A DNA stretch of 11,916 nucleotides, taken from positions 10,759 to 22,674 of the forward strand of contig DBLF01000035.1 in NCBI GenBank assembly GCA_002297965.1, written 5' to 3'. Of this stretch, positions 6,905 to 11,916 are shown in pieces. The position numbers and the translations under genes were made by a program. Source of the stretch: Candidatus Segatella papionis. GTDB lineage: Bacteria > Bacteroidota > Bacteroidia > Bacteroidales > Bacteroidaceae. The stretch's first letter is position 1; each line of letters begins with the position of its first letter. Below the pieces are notes generated by a model. The model made no database searches. It was not told the origin of the DNA and was given only the letters and a program-made list of their open reading frames with translations.

Positions 6905-6986
6905 TATTTTTGGAAAAAACTTTTGCACAAGTCCTCTTTTCATATAAATTAATACCTATTTCGGTGGATAAGTCGGAAAAATAGCG

Positions 6987-6994
6987 TATCTTTG
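6987..6994 (+). promoter_or_regulatory. -7 element of the calcium pump operon
   Basis: TATCTTTG is an exact -7 match followed by CACCC. No good TTTG is found 19-21 nt upstream (the bases there are GGTGG-like), so the -33 element is weak and an activator may be needed. Transcription would start near 7001, about 50 nt before the ATG. It is divergent from the tRNA promoter. Confidence 0.65.
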
Positions 6995-7000
6995 CACCCA

Positions 7001-7034
7001 ATATGTGCGCATACGTGCGTGCATACGCATATAT
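7001..7034 (+). other. 34-nt alternating purine-pyrimidine tract with hairpin potential
   Basis: Every step from 7001 to 7034 alternates purine and pyrimidine, mixing AT, GT, GC and AC steps, which is the classical composition for Z-DNA. It begins at the predicted transcription start of the calcium pump gene. Its ends also pair in RNA (7001-7009 with 7026-7034, nine pairs, one of them G-U on the plus strand), and it contains two direct copies of GCATACG (7009-7015 and 7021-7027). Confidence 0.8.
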
Positions 7035-7050
7035 TCTTTTGAATTAGAAA

Positions 7051-9762
7051 ATGGATAAAGACAAAAACATTAGATTCGGTTTATCCGATGAACAAGTAAA
7101 ACGGAGCAGGGAGCAGCATGGACGCAATGTGCTGACCCCTCCGCAACGTACCTCATTATGGAAATTGTATCTGGATAAGTATCGCGACCCGATTATCCAG
7201 ATATTGCTTGTGGCTGCGGTCGTATCTCTCATCCTCGCTTTCGTCGAAAAGAATTTCATGGAGACCATCGGCATCTTCGTGGCGGTATTCCTTGCCACTA
7301 CCGTGGGCTTCTATTTCGAACGTGATGCTGCCAAGAAGTTTAATGTACTGACGGCTCTTGGCGAGGAACAGCCAGTCAAGGTGCGCCGCAATGGCAAGGT
7401 GATGGAAATTCCACGCCATGATGTCGTGGTAGGCGATGTGGTGCTGATAGAGGTGGGCGACGAGGTGCCAGCCGATGGTAAGCTCATCGTTTGTAATGAT
7501 CTTCAGATAAATGAATCTACCCTTACGGGCGAACCCCTCACTGAGAAATCACTGGAGGATGGTGGCGACGGGGCTTATCCTCGCAACGTCATCCTCCGCT
7601 CTACCATGGTGATGAATGGTAGGGGCGAGTTTGTGGTTACTGCCGTGGGCGATGCTACGGAAATCGGAAAGGTGGCAAAGAAATCCACTGAGCAAACTGC
7701 CGTACAGACCCCGCTCTATGTGCAACTCGACAAGTTGGCGAAGATGATTTCCAAGGTGGGCTCTGTCGTTTCTGTTGCAGCCTTCGTCATCTTCCTCGTT
7801 CATGATATTCTTACTAACCCAGCATGGGGCGGCAAGGACTATTTCTATATGGCGGAAATCGTGTTGAACTACTTCATGATGGCTGTTACGCTCATCGTGA
7901 TGGCTGTACCTGAGGGCTTGCCGATGGCGGTGACCCTTTCGTTGGCACTCAACATGCGAAGAATGCTGAAGTCTAACAACCTTGTTCGTAAGCTTCACGC
8001 TTGCGAGACGATGGGAGCCGTAACCGTGATTTGCACGGACAAGACAGGTACGCTGACCCAGAATCAGATGCAGGTGGATAGCCTGGAAATAAAGAATGGC
8101 GATGAGACTTTGCTCGATGCAGCCATCGCACTCAATTCCACCGCAGAACTCAATGCGGGCAAGACCATCGGAAATCCTACGGAGTCTGCACTCCTCCTTT
8201 GGCTTCACGACCAGGGCAAGGACTATGCCGCTATTCGAAAAAACATCAAGATTATCAAGCAGCTGCCATTCTCTACCGAGCGTAAGTTGATGGCTACCCT
8301 CGCAGAGATAAATGGAGATTCATATCTCTTCGTGAAGGGTGCTCCTGAAATCATCCTCACCAAATGCGCCATGGAGGATAGGGAGAAGAAACAAGCCTTG
8401 GAGGAACTTGACGAGTGGCAGCACAAGGCGATGAGAACCTTGGCTTTTGCCTATAAGAAACTTGTTTCTGATCATACAGATATTTCTAAACCAACCTCAG
8501 AACAGAATGTTTCAGAGCAAGCTAATCCCAAAACAGAGCAAGCTAATCCCAAAACAGAGAAGGCTTTCACAGAGAATGCTTTCTCTTTCAAGGAAGCAAT
8601 CTTGTCTGGTAATCTGACGCTCCAGGCGATTGCCGCCATCACGGACCCTATACGTCCTGATGTTCCTGCCGCCGTGAAGGAATGCCGACAGGCTGGCATC
8701 GAGGTGAAGGTGGTGACGGGCGATACTGCCGCTACAGCCATGGAGATAGGCAAGCAGATAGGGGTCTTCGAGGATGAGCCGGAGAATCTGGGTGCTGATG
8801 GCTCCTTGACTTCCCTCGACCAACAGATGATTACCGGTGAGCAATGGGAGGCTCTCTCGGATGATGAGGCTTATGAAAGGGCCAAGGACATCCGAGTGAT
8901 GAGCCGTGCCCGTCCTACCGACAAGCAGCGACTGGTGGCTATGCTCCAGAAACGTGGCGAGGTGGTGGCCGTGACGGGCGATGGAACCAACGATGCGCCA
9001 GCCCTCCACTATGCCCATGTCGGTTTGTCGCTTGGCTCGGGCACTTCCGTGGCTAAGGAGGCTTCGGATATGACTTTGCTCGACGATTCCTTCAAGTCCA
9101 TCGCCAACGCCGTGATGTGGGGACGCTCGCTCTATCGCAACATCCAGCGATTCCTCTTCTTCCAGTTGGTGGTGAATGTGGCTGCCTTGTTGCTCGTATT
9201 GGGCGGTTCGGTGCTAGGCACGGAAATGCCGCTTACAGTAACCCAGATACTCTGGATCAACCTGATTATGGATACTTTCGCAGCACTCGCCCTGGCTTCG
9301 CTTCCTCCTTCGCATGAGGTGATGAAGGACAAGCCTCGCAAGGCTACCGATTTTATCATCACCAAGCCAATAGGATGGGGCATCCTCTTCTGTGGCATCG
9401 TGTTCTTCGTCATGATGTTTGCCTTCCTAGTCTATTGCGAGCGCAGAGGAAAGGGCGGGGTAGATACCCACGAGTTGACCTGGTTCTTCACCACCTTCGT
9501 GATGCTCCAGTTCTGGAACCTCTTCAATGCGAAAGCCTTGGGTAGCAACCATTCTGCTTTCCGCCATTTCTTGGCAGACAAGGGTATGATACTAGTCTTG
9601 GTGCTTATCCTTTTCGGTCAGTGGGTCATCGTTACCTTCGGTGGAGAAATGTTCCGTACAGTACCTTTGTCCTTGGCGGAGTGGGGAATCATTATCGCTG
9701 CTACCTCCGTTGTGCTTTGGGTAGGAGAACTATGGCGAGGTGTCAAGCGATTGAGAAAATAA
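7051..9762 (+). CDS. Calcium-translocating P-type ATPase, PMCA-like (P2B)
   Basis: Inner-membrane ATP-driven pump, probably exporting Ca2+. The 903 aa hold all P2 landmarks: actuator TGEP (159-162), PEGLP in M4 (287-291), phosphorylation site DKTGTLTQ (D330), nucleotide-domain KGAPE (429-433), DPIRPDV, and hinge TGDGTNDAPAL (from 642). Ten membrane segments are recognisable, two before the actuator, two flanking PEGLP's side and six after the hinge. The M4 Glu of PEGLP with N737 and D741 in M6 (NLIMD) form the calcium site typical of PMCA; M5 reads FFQLVVNVAA, as in PMCA rather than SERCA. There is no C-terminal calmodulin-binding extension. Residues 489-502 are a 7-residue tandem repeat. ribF follows 68 nt later without a visible terminator. 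Substrate is inferred from family motifs. Confidence 0.92.
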   Translation: MDKDKNIRFGLSDEQVKRSREQHGRNVLTPPQRTSLWKLYLDKYRDPIIQILLVAAVVSLILAFVEKNFMETIGIFVAVFLATTVGFYFERDAAKKFNVLTALGEEQPVKVRRNGKVMEIPRHDVVVGDVVLIEVGDEVPADGKLIVCNDLQINESTLTGEPLTEKSLEDGGDGAYPRNVILRSTMVMNGRGEFVVTAVGDATEIGKVAKKSTEQTAVQTPLYVQLDKLAKMISKVGSVVSVAAFVIFLVHDILTNPAWGGKDYFYMAEIVLNYFMMAVTLIVMAVPEGLPMAVTLSLALNMRRMLKSNNLVRKLHACETMGAVTVICTDKTGTLTQNQMQVDSLEIKNGDETLLDAAIALNSTAELNAGKTIGNPTESALLLWLHDQGKDYAAIRKNIKIIKQLPFSTERKLMATLAEINGDSYLFVKGAPEIILTKCAMEDREKKQALEELDEWQHKAMRTLAFAYKKLVSDHTDISKPTSEQNVSEQANPKTEQANPKTEKAFTENAFSFKEAILSGNLTLQAIAAITDPIRPDVPAAVKECRQAGIEVKVVTGDTAATAMEIGKQIGVFEDEPENLGADGSLTSLDQQMITGEQWEALSDDEAYERAKDIRVMSRARPTDKQRLVAMLQKRGEVVAVTGDGTNDAPALHYAHVGLSLGSGTSVAKEASDMTLLDDSFKSIANAVMWGRSLYRNIQRFLFFQLVVNVAALLLVLGGSVLGTEMPLTVTQILWINLIMDTFAALALASLPPSHEVMKDKPRKATDFIITKPIGWGILFCGIVFFVMMFAFLVYCERRGKGGVDTHELTWFFTTFVMLQFWNLFNAKALGSNHSAFRHFLADKGMILVLVLILFGQWVIVTFGGEMFRTVPLSLAEWGIIIAATSVVLWVGELWRGVKRLRK
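8515..8556 (+). repeat. 21-bp perfect tandem repeat inside the calcium pump gene
   Basis: Two identical 21-bp units (8515-8535, 8536-8556) encode EQANPKT twice at residues 489-502. The stretch lies between KGAPE and DPIRPDV, probably a surface loop of the nucleotide-binding domain. Unit length is a multiple of three, so copy-number change by slippage would keep the frame. Confidence 0.95.
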
Positions 9763-9812
9763 AAATAGAGTTAAGGCAAATGTCTTTGAGATAATAATCA
9801 GAGATTGATTAG

Positions 9813-9850
9813 TGAAGACAATATATTATTATGAAGACAATATATTATAA
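9813..9850 (+). repeat. 19-bp tandem duplication covering the ribF start codon
   Basis: TGAAGACAATATATTAT occurs at 9813-9829 and again at 9832-9848. The full 19-nt units differ at one position. The ribF ATG (9831) and its first six codons come from the second copy. A third, slightly diverged copy lies at 10851-10868, ahead of the CPBP gene. Confidence 0.9.
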
Positions 9851-10832
9851 TTTAGGAGAGCAATGCGAGAAGGCAAAGAACTCTCCGAAAGCTAAGGAGC
9901 CTCAAAGTTTTGCGAAGGAAGAATTGCCGCCTTGTGTGGCAACCATCGGCTTCTTTGATGGTGTGCATCGGGGACATCAGTTTTTGATTCGTCATCTCGT
10001 GGAGACGGCTCGACAGGATGGATTGCAATCCACTATCATCACCTTTGATGAGCATCCTCGCAAGGTCTTGCAGAGCGATTACCAGCCAGAGATGCTGAGC
10101 ACGCTCGACTCCAAGCTCCTGCTGCTCTCGAAGACGGAAGTGGATAATGCCGTGGTCTTGCATTTCGACAAGCAGATGGCGGCACTCTCGGCTCGGGAAT
10201 TTATGCAGAAGGTGCTCCACGACCATCTCAACGTGCGGAAACTCTTCATCGGCTACGACCATCGTTTCGGGCATAATCGCGAGGAAACGTTCGAGGATTA
10301 CGTGCGCTACGGCAAGGAGATGGGCATCGAGGTCTTCAAGAACGAGGCTTTCCAAATAGATGGCATCAACATCTCCTCTTCGGTGATTCGCTCCTTCTTG
10401 AAGGAGGGCGAGATTGAGATGGCGAACCGATGCCTCGGCTATCCTTACACCATCATCGGAAAGGTGGTGAATGGCTATCATGAGGGCAGGAAGATGGGAT
10501 TTCCAACTGCTAATATTGACATCTCGCACTTCGGACAGTTGATTCCTTCGCCAGGTGTCTATGCTGTGAAGGCTCGTATGGAGAACACGGTGGTATGGAA
10601 ACGAGGCATGATGAACATTGGCAACCGCCCCACCTTCAATGGCAAGCAGATAACCTTGGAGACGCACATCTTCAATTTCGATGGTGACATCTATGACCAG
10701 CTCCTGCTCGTCGGCTTTGTGAAGCGCATCAGAGGCGAGCGGAAGTTTGATAGCCCTGAGGATTTGGCGGTGCAGCTGAAAGAGGATGAGAAAGTAGTTC
10801 TCGACCTCTTCGAAAAAGAAACGAATAAGTGA
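9831..10832 (+). CDS. ribF: Bifunctional riboflavin kinase / FMN adenylyltransferase
   Basis: Makes FMN from riboflavin and then FAD from FMN, in the cytosol. The 333 aa compare with 313 in E. coli. The N-terminal adenylyltransferase domain has the nucleotide-binding GFFDGVHRGH (40-49), TFDEHPRKVL and the ISSSVIR motif (181-187). The C-terminal kinase domain has GKVVNGYHEGRKMGFPTANI with PTAN at 225-228, SPGVYAV, NIGNRPTF and ETHIFNFDGDIY. The first 34 residues before CVATIGFFDG are longer and more polar (KAKNSPKAKEPQSF) than usual. The ATG at 9831 is kept because MKTIYYN resembles RibF starts in related species, though it lies within a short tandem duplication. It appears to be read from the calcium pump promoter, as no promoter was seen in the gap. 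Confidence 0.95.
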   Translation: MKTIYYNLGEQCEKAKNSPKAKEPQSFAKEELPPCVATIGFFDGVHRGHQFLIRHLVETARQDGLQSTIITFDEHPRKVLQSDYQPEMLSTLDSKLLLLSKTEVDNAVVLHFDKQMAALSAREFMQKVLHDHLNVRKLFIGYDHRFGHNREETFEDYVRYGKEMGIEVFKNEAFQIDGINISSSVIRSFLKEGEIEMANRCLGYPYTIIGKVVNGYHEGRKMGFPTANIDISHFGQLIPSPGVYAVKARMENTVVWKRGMMNIGNRPTFNGKQITLETHIFNFDGDIYDQLLLVGFVKRIRGERKFDSPEDLAVQLKEDEKVVLDLFEKETNK

Positions 10833-10850
10833 TGTGTAATGTCTCTTGCA

Positions 10851-10868
10851 TGAAGACAATACATTATA
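10851..10868 (+). repeat. Third copy of the ribF-start repeat, before the CPBP gene
   Basis: TGAAGACAATACATTATA differs from the ribF-start copy by one base (C for T). Preceded by A it forms ATG AAG ACA ATA, opening a 10-codon frame (10850-10882, MKTIHYINYT) that ends 10 nt before the CPBP start. Whether this frame is translated is unknown. Confidence 0.8.
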
Positions 10869-10892
10869 TAAATTATACATAAAATCTAAGTT

Positions 10893-11747
10893 ATGGCAAA
10901 GATTAATTTGAAGAAAGGGATATTGGATGTAATCCTATACATTATTATATTTATCGTAGTACAGATGATTGTGACCTATGCTGGCGCAGGCATTTGGGCT
11001 GTGGTGAAACAACTGGGCTATATGAGCGTGGTTAATTCCATCCTGATGGGCGAGAACCCAGTGCTCTTGGCTTTGACGTCTGTGTTTAGCAATGTCATCA
11101 CCTTGGTGATTTTCTTGAAGGCGAAATGGACGGTGTTGACTCGCGATTACTTGCTCTCCAAGCCTTGGGTAACGCTCCTATGGGTGGCACTCTTCACATT
11201 GGGCGCATCCATCCCCTTGACTTTCCTCTATGAGCACTTGGGCATTGAGATGGATGAGAGCACCGAGCGCATCTTCGAGGGCTTGATGAAAGAACCTTGG
11301 GGCTATGTGGCAATCGGCATCTTGGCTCCTCTTGCCGAGGAAGTCGTATTCCGTGGAGCTATCCTTCGCACTCTGCTGGATATGATGAGCAAGAAAAACC
11401 ATTGGGTAGCCATCATGATTTCCGCAGCCCTCTTCGGTGTGGTTCATGGCAATACGGCGCAATTTGTCAATGCCCTGCTGATGGGCTTGCTCTTAGGTTG
11501 GATGTTCTATCGCACCAAGAGCCTTGTGCCGGGCATCCTCTTGCATTGGGTGAACAATACGGTGGCTTATGTGATGGCGAATCTCGTTCCATCAAGTGAT
11601 GGAAAACTGATAGAGCTTTTCCATGGCGACGAGAAGACAATGTATTACGCCGTAGGCTTCTCTCTTTGCATTATGATACCAAGCTTCATCCAGTTGGTTA
11701 TAAGGCTTCAGAAACCAAAGGCGTTGAGCGATACGCTGGAATCATAG
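10893..11747 (+). CDS. CPBP-family intramembrane metalloprotease
   Basis: Integral inner-membrane protein of the CPBP (CAAX protease and bacteriocin-processing, Abi/Rce1-like) family. The 284 aa contain about eight hydrophobic segments, starting at GILDVILYIIIFIVVQMIV. The three family motifs are intact: EEVVFR (E149, E150, R154), FGVVH (F181-H185) and HWVNN (H218-N222), so it should be catalytically competent. Substrates are unknown for most bacterial members; roles in bacteriocin self-immunity or peptide processing are reported for some relatives, but nothing nearby supports a bacteriocin locus. It follows ribF by 60 nt with no terminator or clear promoter between, so it is probably the last gene of the calcium pump-ribF unit, and a strong terminator follows. 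Confidence 0.9.
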   Translation: MAKINLKKGILDVILYIIIFIVVQMIVTYAGAGIWAVVKQLGYMSVVNSILMGENPVLLALTSVFSNVITLVIFLKAKWTVLTRDYLLSKPWVTLLWVALFTLGASIPLTFLYEHLGIEMDESTERIFEGLMKEPWGYVAIGILAPLAEEVVFRGAILRTLLDMMSKKNHWVAIMISAALFGVVHGNTAQFVNALLMGLLLGWMFYRTKSLVPGILLHWVNNTVAYVMANLVPSSDGKLIELFHGDEKTMYYAVGFSLCIMIPSFIQLVIRLQKPKALSDTLES

Positions 11748-11770
11748 TAACTAATATTCATAAAAGATGG

Positions 11771-11815
11771 ATCCCTATAGTAGTAAGATGTTTCTGCTAT
11801 AGGGATGTCTTTTAG
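11771..11815 (+). terminator. Intrinsic terminator after the CPBP gene
   Basis: A 13-bp stem (11771-11783 with 11794-11806) with a ten-base loop is followed by GTCTTTTA. One position pairs as U-G only in plus-strand RNA, supporting termination of the plus-strand operon. It lies 23 nt after the CPBP stop codon. Confidence 0.88.
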
Positions 11816-11868
11816 CAATCTATTCTAACGAAACTTTCTTTATTTGCTGAAAAATAATCAAAAAATAG

Positions 11869-11899
11869 TTGTAAATTACATTTTATTTTGTTACTTTTG
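11869..11899 (+). promoter_or_regulatory. Promoter-like site for a gene beyond the window
   Basis: TACTTTTG (11892-11899) fits the TAnnTTTG -7 element and TTG (11869-11871) lies exactly 20 nt upstream as -33. The surrounding DNA is very AT-rich. Transcription would start near 11905, so the gene it serves lies past the window's end on the plus strand. Confidence 0.7.
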
Positions 11900-11916
11900 T
11901 GCCAAATTATAAATAT

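Noticed and set aside
9781..9788. TGTCTTTG as a -7 element for ribF
   Set aside because: It departs from TAnnTTTG at the second base and has no TTG at 19-21 nt upstream.
9852..10880. A 342-codon open frame antisense to ribF
   Set aside because: It mirrors ribF almost exactly, with a His/Leu-rich shadow composition and no domain.

Overview
The window looks like chromosomal core sequence from a Bacteroidales bacterium, most likely a Prevotella/Segatella relative. The reasons are several promoter-like sites of the Bacteroidota form (TTG or TTTG, 19-20 nt, TAnnTTTG), a lipoprotein with an acidic run directly after the lipobox cysteine, a PafA-type alkaline phosphatase, and the weak role of Shine-Dalgarno sites. 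I assign the genus from general resemblance only.

Layout: (1) Positions 1-3491, plus strand, carry the N-degron pathway as one run: the 3' part of clpS, clpA and aat. Aat adds Leu/Phe to protein N-termini, ClpS recognises them and ClpA unfolds the protein for ClpP, which is not in this window. (2) A perfect 36-bp palindrome (3562-3597) separates aat from a convergent minus-strand gene, a secreted PafA-type alkaline phosphatase (3640-5247) with its own promoter. (3) Next comes an AT-rich accessory-looking lipoprotein gene (5544-6314, minus) with a clear terminator and an apparent leader of about 300 nt containing competing hairpins. (4) A minus-strand tRNA with CAU anticodon (6774-6847) has its own promoter and terminator. 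(5) Divergently, on the plus strand, lie a PMCA-like calcium P-type ATPase (7051-9762), ribF (9831-10832) and a CPBP-family intramembrane protease (10893-11747), ending in an intrinsic terminator. A promoter-like site at 11869-11899 points to another gene beyond the window.

The coding content is ordinary. The more interesting signals are non-coding: the palindrome whose centre matches 14 of 16 bases of the ParB site parS, the structured lipoprotein leader, a 34-nt perfectly alternating purine-pyrimidine tract at the predicted transcription start of the calcium pump, and an 18-nt motif repeated at the starts of ribF and just before the CPBP gene. I found no CRISPR array, insertion sequence or obvious defence system.
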